A DNA stretch of 41,021 bases from Verrucomicrobiota bacterium (GCA_023269615.1 JAHFSY010000038.1:1-41021), one strand, 5' to 3'; shown: positions 1-9,307, counted from the first letter of the stretch. Numbers and translations are program-made. Notes: a model not told the origin generated them from the letters alone.

Positions 1-2
1 CG

Positions 3-2273
3 GGCGGTGGGCTCACGATTACCAGCGGACAAGGGACGACGCTGAGTGGGGCCGTGACTGTGAATGGTGGCAACGGGACGATGGTTGTTGGTGCAGGCCA
101 GGGCGGTGGCGGCACGGGTGGTGCAGGAGGTGCTGTCAACATCACGGCGACCACCGGTGACGTCAATCTGGCAGGAGGGATCGGGGCGACTGGTGGCATA
201 GGTGGCATTGCTTCCGGACTGACCGAATCAACGCTTCGTGTCGCTGGCAACGGTGGTGCAGGAGGCGCGTATACACTCACTGCAACAGCAGGTGGTGTGG
301 TTGGAGGAGCCACGGCCAATGTGATTTCGACAGGAGGTGCGGGAGGTTCCTCATCCGCACTTACGCTGGTTGGATCGGCCACAGATCCGGCTGTTACGTT
401 GGGACAGACGACTGGTTCAGGTGGTGTTGGGGGTAATATTACGCTTCGAGCGGGCGGAGTTAGTTCAGGAAATAGCGTGAATCTGGCTACGGTCCGAAGC
501 ACGGGCGGAAACGCAGGTGCATTAAATGCTGCTGGGTTGGGGGGACTGGTGGGCAACGGTGGAGCTGGAGGCAATCTGGTAATTGAAGGTGCGACCAGCG
601 GCTCATCAGCTGTGGGAAATATCACGTCGACCACCTCATTCCGGACGATAGGTGGTAATTCGGACTCCACGGCGGTTATGAAATATTCAACAGGGGATGG
701 TGGAAATGGTGGCGATATCACAATTCGCAGCACCGGGGCGTTGAGTGCAACCGCAGCCGGGGGGGTTGTTTCCTTCGGTGGAACAAGCGCCACCCAGACG
801 CAGACCGCGTCGAAAGTCCCACTTGGCGGCAACGGCGGTACGGTGAACGTCACGGTTGGAAGTGTCGGAATGAATGCCATGGCCATTGGATCTGCTGGTG
901 GAAATGGAGGGGCGACTGGCGCGCTCCCAGCAAATCTCGTAACACAGCGGGCCGGGTTGGGTGGAGATGGCGGCGTTGTCAATGTCACGGTCACCGGGAC
1001 TGCAAATTATATTCCTTTTGTGGGATCTCAGGCTGGCACGGCAGGGAACGCTGCCGGTACAGGGGCGGTTTTTGATGGACTGAACGGGAACGGTCGTGCC
1101 GTGACCGTCACACATAGCGGCGCAAGCGGGACACTTGATTTGACAGGCGCCGGGGCTATTGTTTTTACATCGGGCGCCGCCCTCACCATTGACAATGGAA
1201 ACAAGGATTTGCTGGTTTCCCAGGCAGGATCCATTGTGTTCACGACAGCCGATTTGTACGTGTATAATCGGAATACGGAAACGTTTACATTGAACGTAGG
1301 CGGCCCTGTCACCATCAAATCAAGGGATCTTGTTGTTTCTGCTGCAGTTGCCGGGCAGACACCTATTGACTTGAGTGGGATTCCTGGATACGACCTGAAT
1401 ATTCAGTCCACGGGGAGTGTGCAAATTAACGCGAATGGTGCGCCTGCCATATTATCTGAAAATCTCACGATTGATAAAGCCCGTGAAGTCATCGTCACCG
1501 GCGGCGGCTATGCAGGTGGGGTGGGTACGGGATCTGCGATTGGAGTTGCGGGGACTACCACCATTGACGTCCACAATGGGACAGGTGGCGTCATTGATCT
1601 TCGTTCGAACTCACTCATTTCAGGTGGGAATGTGACCATGCAAGGCCATGCGATTCAAACGTATGGGCTCAGCGCGCAGCCCATGGCGGTCATCTCGGCT
1701 GGCAATATCACGGTGAACAAGACATTTGGCGGAAGCTTGGTTGATGTTGGATTGGGCGGGCCCACTGGGGGCCTCGTAAACCTTGTTGGCGAAACGCCCA
1801 CGTACACGATCAGATCACAGGATGGAACCGCTAATTCTGGTGGGAGTATTGTTGCGGTTCTTGCCGGCAATCGTACGCTTGGCGGTGTAGATTCGCGTCC
1901 GACCGGTGCCGATTACTCAACAGTTCCCGTGCTGAATGCCTTGGGTGCGGGTACGGCTGTGCTTCCCTTCGATGACGCCCAAGCTGGCACGGCACTTCTC
2001 ACAACGAGCACAACCCCCACCGGTGTTCTCAATCAAGTCAGGTTGGATGCACCCCAATTGGGCACCTCCTCTCACAATTTTGATTCGGCAGCGATCACAT
2101 CCGCGTTTATTGCGGTGAAAGAAACCACACGAACTGGGAATGCGGCTTTGCCAGATCAGACTGTAGCAGTACCCCCTGGTGTGTTCCTTGCAGTTCCGGC
2201 GACCACGGCACCGAACTTGTCCACGGTGACGACGTATAACTCGGACGTTGGTGCGGTGACGATTAATAAATAA
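3..2273 (+). CDS. Giant Gly-rich beta-repeat surface/adhesin-like protein, 5'-truncated by the window
   Basis: The reading frame is open from base 3 with no stop before TAA at 2271-2273, so this is the C-terminal part (about 756 residues) of a longer protein. A GTG at 54 is only an internal codon. The first two thirds are dominated by GGxGG-type glycine clusters alternating with short Val/Ile/Thr strands (for example GGAGGAVNIT and GGNGGTVNVT), a pattern expected of a parallel beta-helix or filamentous-haemagglutinin-like passenger. The last third is less Gly-rich and ends in VTINK. I see no membrane anchor, no autotransporter barrel and no PEP-CTERM tail. A role in surface attachment or as a secreted matrix protein is inferred from composition only. 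The next gene encodes an outer-membrane barrel, which could be a partner. Base composition is somewhat less GC-rich than the housekeeping genes. Confidence 0.75.
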   Translation, partial: GGGLTITSGQGTTLSGAVTVNGGNGTMVVGAGQGGGGTGGAGGAVNITATTGDVNLAGGIGATGGIGGIASGLTESTLRVAGNGGAGGAYTLTATAGGVVGGATANVISTGGAGGSSSALTLVGSATDPAVTLGQTTGSGGVGGNITLRAGGVSSGNSVNLATVRSTGGNAGALNAAGLGGLVGNGGAGGNLVIEGATSGSSAVGNITSTTSFRTIGGNSDSTAVMKYSTGDGGNGGDITIRSTGALSATAAGGVVSFGGTSATQTQTASKVPLGGNGGTVNVTVGSVGMNAMAIGSAGGNGGATGALPANLVTQRAGLGGDGGVVNVTVTGTANYIPFVGSQAGTAGNAAGTGAVFDGLNGNGRAVTVTHSGASGTLDLTGAGAIVFTSGAALTIDNGNKDLLVSQAGSIVFTTADLYVYNRNTETFTLNVGGPVTIKSRDLVVSAAVAGQTPIDLSGIPGYDLNIQSTGSVQINANGAPAILSENLTIDKAREVIVTGGGYAGGVGTGSAIGVAGTTTIDVHNGTGGVIDLRSNSLISGGNVTMQGHAIQTYGLSAQPMAVISAGNITVNKTFGGSLVDVGLGGPTGGLVNLVGETPTYTIRSQDGTANSGGSIVAVLAGNRTLGGVDSRPTGADYSTVPVLNALGAGTAVLPFDDAQAGTALLTTSTTPTGVLNQVRLDAPQLGTSSHNFDSAAITSAFIAVKETTRTGNAALPDQTVAVPPGVFLAVPATTAPNLSTVTTYNSDVGAVTINK

Positions 2274-2397
2274 TCTCCATTTTGGGGCTTCTTTTTCAGT
2301 TTCAGGGGGATGTTTTTTAATGTGCAAATGATTGTAAAAGAAGTACTTGCATTCATTTGGTTTTTTTGGTCAATTTGAGCGTAATCCATTTCAGCCT

Positions 2398-3318
2398 ATG
2401 AAAAACCTTCGAATTCAGATTTTGACCTTCGTATGGGCGCTAGCCGCCTTTTCGCTCAATGGCCTGGCTCAAACGACGCCTCCGGCCACCCAGGCGTCGG
2501 GAGAGGCCCAGCAGAGGACGCTTGAGGGGGTTCAGACGCGTCAGGGACGTTACGCGGTTCCGACCCAGGTGGTTGAAGGTCTTGGAAAACAGCCGTTCCT
2601 GATCAAGAAGAAGTTCTTCAACGTTTCGCTGCGTGACAGCGAGAACTATTCCGACAACATCTTTTCGCTCGACACCTTCAAGCGGAGCGATTTCTACCAT
2701 GTGCTGGATTTCAACATCGGCGCTTCACTGACACTTTTCCAGGATTGGACGGTTAGCGCCAAGAGCACGATCAACGATTTTCGCTACAACCGTTTTCCGC
2801 TCCTTGATTTTGATTCCGTTTCCCATTCCCTGACGGTGAACTACAGCATTGATAAGTGGAACATCTACACCACCTTTTCCCACACGGACCTGTACCGCCG
2901 CAGTTTCGGCGACCATTTCTTCCAGCAGGATGACGGGACGATCGGCGGCTACTATTCCCACGCGTTGACGCGCCAGGCGATGGTGTACATTGGCGGACAG
3001 TACACCCGCCAGTGGGCGCATCCCGAGAGCAACAGCAAGAATCTGCCCACCATTTACGCGGGCTTGATCACGATTCCGTTTGAACAGCTTCCGAAACTCC
3101 GCCTGAGCATTGCCAGCAGCTATTCCTACGCGGACTTCATCGTGAGCAACCGCCATGACAACCGCTATAACGTGGGCTTGGATCTGTCCTACGAGTTCTT
3201 TCCGTGGATGACTGCAGGCGGCGGCATTGGCGGTAACTTTGGCGATTCCAACCAAAGCGCTTTTGATTACACCGCGTTCACGGCGACGACGTTCCTCAAG
3301 TTCAATTACCAGTTTTGA
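2398..3318 (+). CDS. Outer-membrane beta-barrel protein
   Basis: 306 residues from ATG 2398; the frame is open further upstream but begins a clear signal peptide only here (MKNLRIQILTFVWALAAFSLNGLAQ, cleavage probably after LAQ). After a Pro/Thr/Gln-rich linker, the mature part shows repeated amphipathic strands rich in Tyr, Phe and Trp alternating with polar residues (SHSLTVNYSIDKWNIYTTF), short Asn/Asp turns, and a terminal Phe (FNYQF), the usual C-terminal signal of BAM-assembled barrels. No TonB plug or OmpA-like domain is seen. It could be a porin, an assembly factor, or a partner of the preceding Gly-rich protein; only its location is reasonably certain. No Shine-Dalgarno sequence is evident before the start. 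About 124 AT-rich bases separate it from the upstream gene. Confidence 0.75.
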   Translation: MKNLRIQILTFVWALAAFSLNGLAQTTPPATQASGEAQQRTLEGVQTRQGRYAVPTQVVEGLGKQPFLIKKKFFNVSLRDSENYSDNIFSLDTFKRSDFYHVLDFNIGASLTLFQDWTVSAKSTINDFRYNRFPLLDFDSVSHSLTVNYSIDKWNIYTTFSHTDLYRRSFGDHFFQQDDGTIGGYYSHALTRQAMVYIGGQYTRQWAHPESNSKNLPTIYAGLITIPFEQLPKLRLSIASSYSYADFIVSNRHDNRYNVGLDLSYEFFPWMTAGGGIGGNFGDSNQSAFDYTAFTATTFLKFNYQF

Positions 3319-3340
3319 TCGCGGCCTGCGTTCAAGCTTC

Positions 3341-3431
3341 TTGTAGGAGCCGCTGTCAGCGGCGACCGGGATGTGCACATGGCGTTCATGATGCGTTGCC
3401 GGGGGATCGCCGCTGACAGCGGCTCCTACAA
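3341..3431. repeat. REPIN-like element: inverted pair of REP sequences (family A)
   Basis: Two 25-base arms, 3341-3365 and 3407-3431, are perfect reverse complements separated by 41 bases. Each arm carries its own small palindrome (GCCGCTG-T-CAGCGGC) preceded by GTAGGA, which is the architecture of REP doublets (REPINs/BIMEs): a palindromic core plus a short conserved head. The element lies between the 3' ends of two convergent genes, the usual place for REPs, and may act as a two-way transcription end or mRNA stabiliser. A related solitary copy lies at 13778-13803. Confidence 0.8.
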
Positions 3432-3453
3432 AACCGAACTCACAGAATGAAGC

Positions 3454-6249
3454 TCAGGCGGTGGGCTGGTAGGGCGCGTTGAGGCGCTGGATCATCTCCC
3501 GTAGCTTCGATTGGATTTCAGTGAGTCGCGAGGGGTCTGTGATTTTTTGGCCATCCGTGTCGGTGACGTAAAAGACGTCCATTGCCGCCCCTTTTTCGGT
3601 GTTGATCTTGGCAAGGCCGATATCCAGGCCGCACTCGGTGAGCACGTGCAGGATGTGGTACAGAAGCCCGAGGCGGTCGGGGGTCTGGATTTCCAGGATT
3701 GTGTAATCATTGGAGTCTTCGTTGTTGAGAGTCACGATGGTCGGGAACCGCTCCTCGCCCTGGTGTGGAATGTGGCGCATGCTTTCGTATTCCTCGCGAA
3801 TGACTTCCTCGAAGGAAAGTTCATGGCGTCCGCTGAGGGATTCGTCGAGGACACGCGACATTTTTTTCATGAGTGCTTCATCCTCCAAAGCCCGGTGCTC
3901 GACGTCGCAAACCTGGAAGATGTCGAGCACCAGGTCGTCGCTGCGCGTGTAAATGTCGGCATGGAGAATGTTGATGCGCGCGGCGGCGAACGCGCCGGCA
4001 ATTTTCGAGAACAAGCCATGACGGTCCCAGGAGCAAACAACCGCCTCGGAATATCCCCGGTCGGGAAAGTGGCGCCAGCGCACGACGGGGGAAACTCCTT
4101 CTCCATCGCCATCCAGCAATTGCTCGAAAAATGCGTGGATGATATCGAAATGCCACAGCAGTTCATCTTCATCCACCCTTCGCCAGTAGCGCGGTGGCAT
4201 GTGCGCAAAGTGGGCCTCGATTTCGTCCTCCATGAGAGAAGGGGGGATGCGTGGCCGGATGCTGGCTCGCAGGAGTTCACGGCGTGTGGCGGCATCCACC
4301 TGTTCGACGCCGCTCGCCTCGATGGCCCGCAAGGTCTGCTCGTGAAGCTGCCACAGGAGGGATTGGCGCCATTCGTTCCAGGAAGTGCTGCCCACCGCCT
4401 GCCCGTCCACGAATGTCAGGAGGTGGAGCATGTCGAGCCGCTCGCGAGTTCCCACGAGCTTGCGAAAATCCTCGATGGTTGCAGGATCCTCAATGTCGCG
4501 TCGCTGGGCGAGGCTGGACATGGTCATGTGGTGGTCCACCAGCCAGAGCAAGGTGCTGAGCGATTCATTTTCGAGGCAGAAACGTCGCGCGACGGCCTGG
4601 GCGCATTCCGTGCTGGCATCGCTGTGGTTCCGGGTCTGCACCGCCTTGCCGGTGTCGTGGAGAAGGATGGCGAGGTAGAGGATGTGCGGGTTTTCGAGCT
4701 GCTGGAAGATGCGGCTGTAAGGGGCCGCCGCGCCCTGGGACGCGTTGAGAAGGTCGTCCAGCTTTTCGATGGCGAGGAGGGTGTGCTCATCGGCCGTGTA
4801 GCGGTGATAAAACTCGTGCTGCACGAGGCAATCCAGTTTTCCGAATTCAGGGACATACTCCCCAAGGAACCCGCACTCGTGCATGGCGCGAAGGATGCGC
4901 CCGACCTCCCCCTTGGAGCGCAGGATGGAAAAGAAAACCTCGCGTGCGCGGCTTGAGTAGATGAATTCGCGGTTGACGAGGTTAAGGTTGGCGCGGATGA
5001 GGCTTTGCAATCCCGCCCCGATGCGGGCCTCATGGATTTGGGCGGTCTGGAAGACGTGCATCAGGTCGTGGGCGCTGGATGGGAACGAAGTGTTGGGCTC
5101 GGCTTCGAGAACCCCCTTGCGCAGGATCAGGCCTCCCTCGAGTTTTTCCGAGCGATTCCGGAACGAGAACAGTCCCGACCATCGTCCGAAACCCGGCTTG
5201 GGTTCGTCCTCGATCGCAAGGCGTTCCGCGAGGGCTTCGGTGAGGACGTGGATGTCCCTGGCGTGGCGGTAATAATCGCGCATGAACATCTCGATGCGCT
5301 GCAGGATGTTTTTGTCCTTGTATCCGAGAGCTTCCGCCACCTTGGGCTGGATGGCCAGGGCGATTTCATCCACGGCGCGATCGTTGCTGTAGTGCAGTTC
5401 GTTTCGCACGCGCATGAGGAAGTCGTAGGCGCGTTTCAGCCTCCCGGCCTCGATTTGCGCAAGTGAACCGGCCTGTTGAAGCTCATCCATGCTTCCCGTG
5501 TTGTTTTTGAACCTTGCGATCCAGAGGAGGCTTTGGAGGTCACGGAGTCCACCGCATCCGTTTTTGACATTGGGCTCCTGCACGTAAACCGAGCCTCCAT
5601 GCTTGGCGTGGCGCTGGGACTGGTCCTTGAGCCGGTACTTGATGTACTCCCGCATTTGCCCGCGAACGCATTCCTTGAAGAGCGTTTCCTTGAAGCTCGC
5701 AAAAACCGACTGGCTTCCATCCAGCAACCGCGCCTCAATCAGTGCGGTTCTGGATTGCATGTCCTGGCGGGCCTGTTCCACGCATTCGCGAATGGTGCGC
5801 GTGGCATGTCCCACTTTCAGACCCAGGTCCCACAGGACGTAAAGCACCTGTTCCACGGCGGAGTTGGCATGGGCCATCTCGGGCCCCCTGGCGGCGGGGA
5901 GGAGAAAAAGGATGTCCACGTCGCTGAACGGATTCAGTTCACCGCGTCCGTAGCCGCCCGTTGCCACGAGACACAGCTCGAAGGCAGGAATCTTCTGCTG
6001 GCCCTGCACGGAAGCGACGGCTCCCTGGAAGACGTAATGAAGGAGGGTGTCCATCATGAGGCTGCGCCCCCGGGCAACTTCGAGCCCGGCAGCACCGGCG
6101 CGGTGCAGCGAGAGCAGGCGGCGGTTTTCGATCTTGAGAAAATCCTGGCAGCAGCGCACGCGTTCGGCAGGGGAAGCTTCCAGGGAAACCTTCAGGGCCG
6201 ATTCGGCGTGGTGGAGCATTTTAGCTTGGCTGCGGCTCATGCAATTCAT
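3454..6249 (-). CDS. glnD: Bifunctional PII uridylyltransferase/uridylyl-removing enzyme
   Basis: 931 residues from ATG 6249, chosen because GAGG lies about 6 bases upstream and because further upstream the open frame runs through a non-coding hairpin repeat. GlnD adds UMP to PII signalling proteins when glutamine is low and removes it when glutamine is high. Domains in order: nucleotidyltransferase with GGYGRGELNPFSDVD at about 98-112; the GlnD linker region; HD phosphohydrolase domain with HEFYHRYTADEH at about 478 and HDTGKA at 531-536; two C-terminal ACT domains (about 745-810 and 860-920) that sense glutamine. All catalytic motifs are intact and the length matches the family (about 860-930). 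No glnB or amtB is near, so its PII partner must be encoded elsewhere. It is transcribed divergently from pgpH. Confidence 0.95.
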   Translation of the reverse strand: MNCMSRSQAKMLHHAESALKVSLEASPAERVRCCQDFLKIENRRLLSLHRAGAAGLEVARGRSLMMDTLLHYVFQGAVASVQGQQKIPAFELCLVATGGYGRGELNPFSDVDILFLLPAARGPEMAHANSAVEQVLYVLWDLGLKVGHATRTIRECVEQARQDMQSRTALIEARLLDGSQSVFASFKETLFKECVRGQMREYIKYRLKDQSQRHAKHGGSVYVQEPNVKNGCGGLRDLQSLLWIARFKNNTGSMDELQQAGSLAQIEAGRLKRAYDFLMRVRNELHYSNDRAVDEIALAIQPKVAEALGYKDKNILQRIEMFMRDYYRHARDIHVLTEALAERLAIEDEPKPGFGRWSGLFSFRNRSEKLEGGLILRKGVLEAEPNTSFPSSAHDLMHVFQTAQIHEARIGAGLQSLIRANLNLVNREFIYSSRAREVFFSILRSKGEVGRILRAMHECGFLGEYVPEFGKLDCLVQHEFYHRYTADEHTLLAIEKLDDLLNASQGAAAPYSRIFQQLENPHILYLAILLHDTGKAVQTRNHSDASTECAQAVARRFCLENESLSTLLWLVDHHMTMSSLAQRRDIEDPATIEDFRKLVGTRERLDMLHLLTFVDGQAVGSTSWNEWRQSLLWQLHEQTLRAIEASGVEQVDAATRRELLRASIRPRIPPSLMEDEIEAHFAHMPPRYWRRVDEDELLWHFDIIHAFFEQLLDGDGEGVSPVVRWRHFPDRGYSEAVVCSWDRHGLFSKIAGAFAAARINILHADIYTRSDDLVLDIFQVCDVEHRALEDEALMKKMSRVLDESLSGRHELSFEEVIREEYESMRHIPHQGEERFPTIVTLNNEDSNDYTILEIQTPDRLGLLYHILHVLTECGLDIGLAKINTEKGAAMDVFYVTDTDGQKITDPSRLTEIQSKLREMIQRLNAPYQPTA

Positions 6250-6325
6250 CTCTACCTCGGAAACAGGATGGGCACAATCCACAAGACAGGAGTTAGGAGA
6301 CAGGAGACAGGAGAGAGAAGACAGG

Positions 6326-6502
6326 GGAAGCCACAGATGAAACACGGATTGGCACGGATACGCTGGTTTGGCACAGCCAAACCAGCGGGATAAACCCTCC
6401 AAGATTGCCGATTCTGCCAGTGCTTGGTGTGCCAAGCACTGGCTTATCCGTGTTTCATCCGTGTTCACCACCCTATCCAGGGTGGTTCATCCGTGGCTTC
6501 CT
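6326..6502. repeat. Compound dispersed repeat with three nested perfect hairpins
   Basis: The gap between glnD and pgpH holds an outer inverted repeat built from words like GCCACAGATGAAACACGGAT on the left and ATCCGTGTTTCATCCGTG plus TTCATCCGTGGCTTCC on the right. Between or within these arms lie three perfect hairpins: 6361-6372/6376-6387 (12-bp stem, loop ACA), 6416-6427/6432-6443 (12-bp stem, loop TGTG) and 6467-6474/6479-6486 (8-bp stem, loop ATCC). The bases before it (about 6280-6325) are a low-complexity GAGACAGGA run. It encodes nothing believable; an apparent N-terminal extension of glnD reads through it. The remaining bases, 6503-6657, show no further structure that I can name. Confidence 0.7.
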
Positions 6503-6657
6503 GTTCTTAAATGCGTAAGCCGTGCTCCCCCCCTGCAGATGTCAAACCATTTGAGTGGGATGGGCTTGTTTGGCGGGGTGGGTGGTGGTAGGCTTTCCGG
6601 CCAATGTTTCGACGTGCTGACAAACAGCGGATGCGCCGCAGCCTGGAAGGGCGATGG

Positions 6658-8922
6658 ATGCGTAATTTCCTTCATCGGAGCGTGGTGATCCGCTGGATGA
6701 TCGCCCTGGCATCCCTTGGGGCGCTCATCAGCCTGGCGCTTTTCGGCGGGAAGCTGGAACCGATTGACCTCACCGTGGGCCAGCGATCGCCGCGCACCAT
6801 CGTGGCGCATGTCAATTTCACGTATCTGGACGAGTATGCGAGGTCGGAGGAGGGCAAACGCAAGGCCGGGCTTGCTCCGAATGTGTTCCGCCTCTCCATG
6901 GAGCCTTTCCAGCGCGGCCTTACGCGGACGGGTCACCTGATGGATCGCATCCATGAAACGGTGGGGAGGACCGGGCATGCCAGTCGTTTGAAGCAGGCTG
7001 CCGACATTTGGAACGAGGGGTCACAGTTTTCGCTGACGCCGGCGGAGATTGACACGCTGGGGTACATCCCCGACTACAAGAAGTTCATGGAAAACCTGTC
7101 GCGGTTTGCCACGAAGCTGGCGGAGGGTGGCATTGTGGGCGATGACCAGTTTTCAAACAGCGATACCGTGATCGCGTTTGGATCGCGTCCCGAGGATTTG
7201 CGCCAGTTGCGCACATCCCGAATAGCGCAGCTGCCGACGGCCACGCAGGCTCGGAAGCAACTGATGGAGCAGTTGACAGCCGTGGTTTCCATTCCCCAAG
7301 TCTCAGCCAAGACAACGGAGCGGCTGGTGGCGGATCTCCTGACGCCGAATCTGCAACTGGACCTTGTGCTGGGCGAAAAATTGCAGGAAAAACAGCGCAA
7401 GGGAGTGGACCCGATTTATCGAAATGTGACCAAGGGCAATGTGCTGGTGGGGAGCGGGGAATTGGTGACGGAGGATAAATTGGGAATGCTCAAGGCGCAC
7501 GAAAATGAACTGGAACGCGCATTTTCAACCCAGAGCCGATGGCATCAGCGCATCGGAACCGCGCTTTTGGTGACCGTGATCGTGGGGCTTGCGCTCCTGA
7601 TTTTGCGGTTTGGGGCGTTTGGTGGACAGGACGGCACCAACCGCGAATACGCCTTGCTGGCGGTCATCTCCATCCTTCATTTCGGCCTTTGCCGCCTGGC
7701 GGTGTACCTGGCCGACCTGGGCGGCATGAGCCCGTCGCTGATTCCCTCCATTCTTCCGGTTTGTTTTGGCCCGGTACTGATCGCCATCCTGCTTGATCAG
7801 CGGCGGGCCCACGTGGCCGCGTTCGTGTCATGCTTTCTGCTGGGGCTGATCACCCAGTTCAGCTTCGCCGTGATGCTGGCATCCCTGGTCTCGTCCGTGG
7901 TCGGGATTCATTTTGTGACACCGCTGCGCAGGCGTTCGAGGATTTACGAGGCGGGTTTTCTGGCGGGCGCCACGGCGGCGTTGGTTGCGGTGATTTTCGG
8001 GTTCATGCTGGATGTCCCGATGGCGGTGATCGGTTTGCAGAGCGGGATTGCGATCGGGATCGGGTTTGTGACGAGCGTGCTGGTGAGCGCGTTGATGCCG
8101 ATCTTTGAATCGCTTTTCAGGGTGACCACCGATCTGCGCTGGCTGGAGCTTGCGGATTTGAACCATCCATTGCTTCGGCGGATGGTGATGGAGGCGCCGG
8201 GCACGTATCACCACAGCCTTGTGGTGGCGAATCTTTCCGAGCGTGCTTGCGAGGCGATTTGCGCGAATGCACTCCAGGCGCGCGTTTGTTCGTATTTCCA
8301 TGACATCGGCAAGCTGAACAAGCCTGATTATTTTTGTGAGAACCAGGTGGTTGATGAAAATCCGCACGATGACCTGACGCCCAACATGAGCGCGCTGGTG
8401 ATCATTGCGCATGTGAAGGATGGCGTGGACATGGCCCTGCAGTATCGCATGGCGCGCCCCATCATTGATGCGATCCAGCAGCATCATGGAACATCCCAGG
8501 TCGCGTATTTTTACCGCCTCGCCCGTCGCAACGAGGAGGACGCGCGCCTGGGCAGCAAAATCATGAAGATGAATGTGAGTGACGTGCCGCGCGTGGACGA
8601 GGAGAGTTATCGGTATCCTGGCCCGAAGCCGTGCACGCGTGAGATTGGCATCATCAGCCTGGCCGACGCGCTGGAAGGGGCTTCCCGCTGCATGCTCAAG
8701 CCCACGCCCCAGAAGATCGAATCCCTGGTGGCGGAGATCATCGAGGACCGGTATCGCGACGGGCAGCTGGATGAGTGCCCTCTCAGTTTCAGCGACCTGA
8801 AGCTGGTGGCCGACAGTTTTGCGCAGACGTTGCTGAGCATGATGCACACTCGCATCAGCTACCCGAAGGATGAAACTGACGTTGACCAACCTGCACCCCT
8901 CCCTTCGGCCGCCGCGCAATAG
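6658..8922 (+). CDS. pgpH: 7TM-HD family cyclic-di-AMP phosphodiesterase (PgpH/YqfF type)
   Basis: 754 residues from ATG 6658, preferred because GGAAGG lies 7 bases upstream; an in-frame ATG at 6604 would add 18 residues but has no ribosome-binding site. Architecture: one N-terminal membrane helix (about 10-30), a large extracytoplasmic 7TMR-HDED domain (about 32-297), a block of seven membrane helices (about 299-482), then a cytoplasmic HD domain. The HD ligands are visible in APGTYHHS (513-520) and HDIGK (548-552). Characterised members hydrolyse cyclic di-AMP to pApA. It is the first gene of a co-directional chain with ybeY, an order also found in Firmicutes (yqfF-ybeY). Its last 53 bases overlap ybeY. 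Substrate is assigned from family knowledge; no c-di-AMP cyclase gene is in this window. Confidence 0.88.
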   Translation: MRNFLHRSVVIRWMIALASLGALISLALFGGKLEPIDLTVGQRSPRTIVAHVNFTYLDEYARSEEGKRKAGLAPNVFRLSMEPFQRGLTRTGHLMDRIHETVGRTGHASRLKQAADIWNEGSQFSLTPAEIDTLGYIPDYKKFMENLSRFATKLAEGGIVGDDQFSNSDTVIAFGSRPEDLRQLRTSRIAQLPTATQARKQLMEQLTAVVSIPQVSAKTTERLVADLLTPNLQLDLVLGEKLQEKQRKGVDPIYRNVTKGNVLVGSGELVTEDKLGMLKAHENELERAFSTQSRWHQRIGTALLVTVIVGLALLILRFGAFGGQDGTNREYALLAVISILHFGLCRLAVYLADLGGMSPSLIPSILPVCFGPVLIAILLDQRRAHVAAFVSCFLLGLITQFSFAVMLASLVSSVVGIHFVTPLRRRSRIYEAGFLAGATAALVAVIFGFMLDVPMAVIGLQSGIAIGIGFVTSVLVSALMPIFESLFRVTTDLRWLELADLNHPLLRRMVMEAPGTYHHSLVVANLSERACEAICANALQARVCSYFHDIGKLNKPDYFCENQVVDENPHDDLTPNMSALVIIAHVKDGVDMALQYRMARPIIDAIQQHHGTSQVAYFYRLARRNEEDARLGSKIMKMNVSDVPRVDEESYRYPGPKPCTREIGIISLADALEGASRCMLKPTPQKIESLVAEIIEDRYRDGQLDECPLSFSDLKLVADSFAQTLLSMMHTRISYPKDETDVDQPAPLPSAAAQ

Positions 8923-9307
8923 CTGGCGCCGTCTCATCCTCCAAATGGCGGGGCTGATACGGGACAGCGGGGAACGTTTCAGCGGGGAACTCCCGGGGGA
9001 ACTCAGCGTGGCCTGGCTTGATGATCCCGGCATGGCGGCTGCCAACTGGCGACATTTGCGCCATAGGGGCCCGACGGACATCCTGACGTTCGACTACGGT
9101 GGTGGCCGCGCCGAGATCCTGATCTCGCTCGACACGGCGCGGGAGCATGCGCGGCGGTATCGCCAGACATTGGGGCGGGAATTGACTCTCTACCTTGCCC
9201 ACGGCATTCTGCACCTGGCGGGCGTGGGCGATAAGACTCCGTCGCAACGCCGTCGCATGAGACGGGAAGAAAAATGGCTGATTCAACATCTGAAACCCCG
9301 CGGCTGA
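8870..9307 (+). CDS. ybeY: Endoribonuclease / rRNA maturation factor YbeY
   Basis: 145 residues. YbeY is a metal-dependent RNase that processes the 16S rRNA 3' end and takes part in ribosome quality control. Conserved features: PTDILTFDY in the middle and the zinc motif HGILHLAGVGDKT near the C-terminus, followed by an Arg/Glu helix ending the protein. The usual third zinc ligand (HGxLHLxGxDH) is not a histidine here; the GxxDKT version resembles my recollection of the Bacteroidetes-type variant, so it is probably functional. The ATG at 8870 lies inside pgpH and is directly preceded by GAAGG; a TTG at 8882 is a possible alternative start, 11 bases after GAAGGA. It overlaps both pgpH (53 bases) and the next gene (34 bases), so translation is likely coupled. 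Confidence 0.9.
   Translation: MKLTLTNLHPSLRPPRNSWRRLILQMAGLIRDSGERFSGELPGELSVAWLDDPGMAAANWRHLRHRGPTDILTFDYGGGRAEILISLDTAREHARRYRQTLGRELTLYLAHGILHLAGVGDKTPSQRRRMRREEKWLIQHLKPRG

Noticed and set aside
1..2000. CRISPR array or tandem repeat in the Gly-rich gene
   Set aside because: GGTGG/GGCGG runs are codon repeats in one frame without equal spacing or identical units.
3511..4956. 481-residue open frame opposite glnD
   Set aside because: Antisense of the HD and ACT region of glnD; no recognisable domain.
6250..6471. N-terminal extension of GlnD by 74 residues
   Set aside because: It reads through a palindromic repeat, has no family similarity, and a good start with GAGG lies at 6249.
6361..6486. 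Rho-independent terminators in the hairpin island
   Set aside because: None of the three hairpins is followed by a T-run.
7828..9081. 417-residue open frame opposite pgpH and ybeY
   Set aside because: Arg/His-rich antisense shadow.
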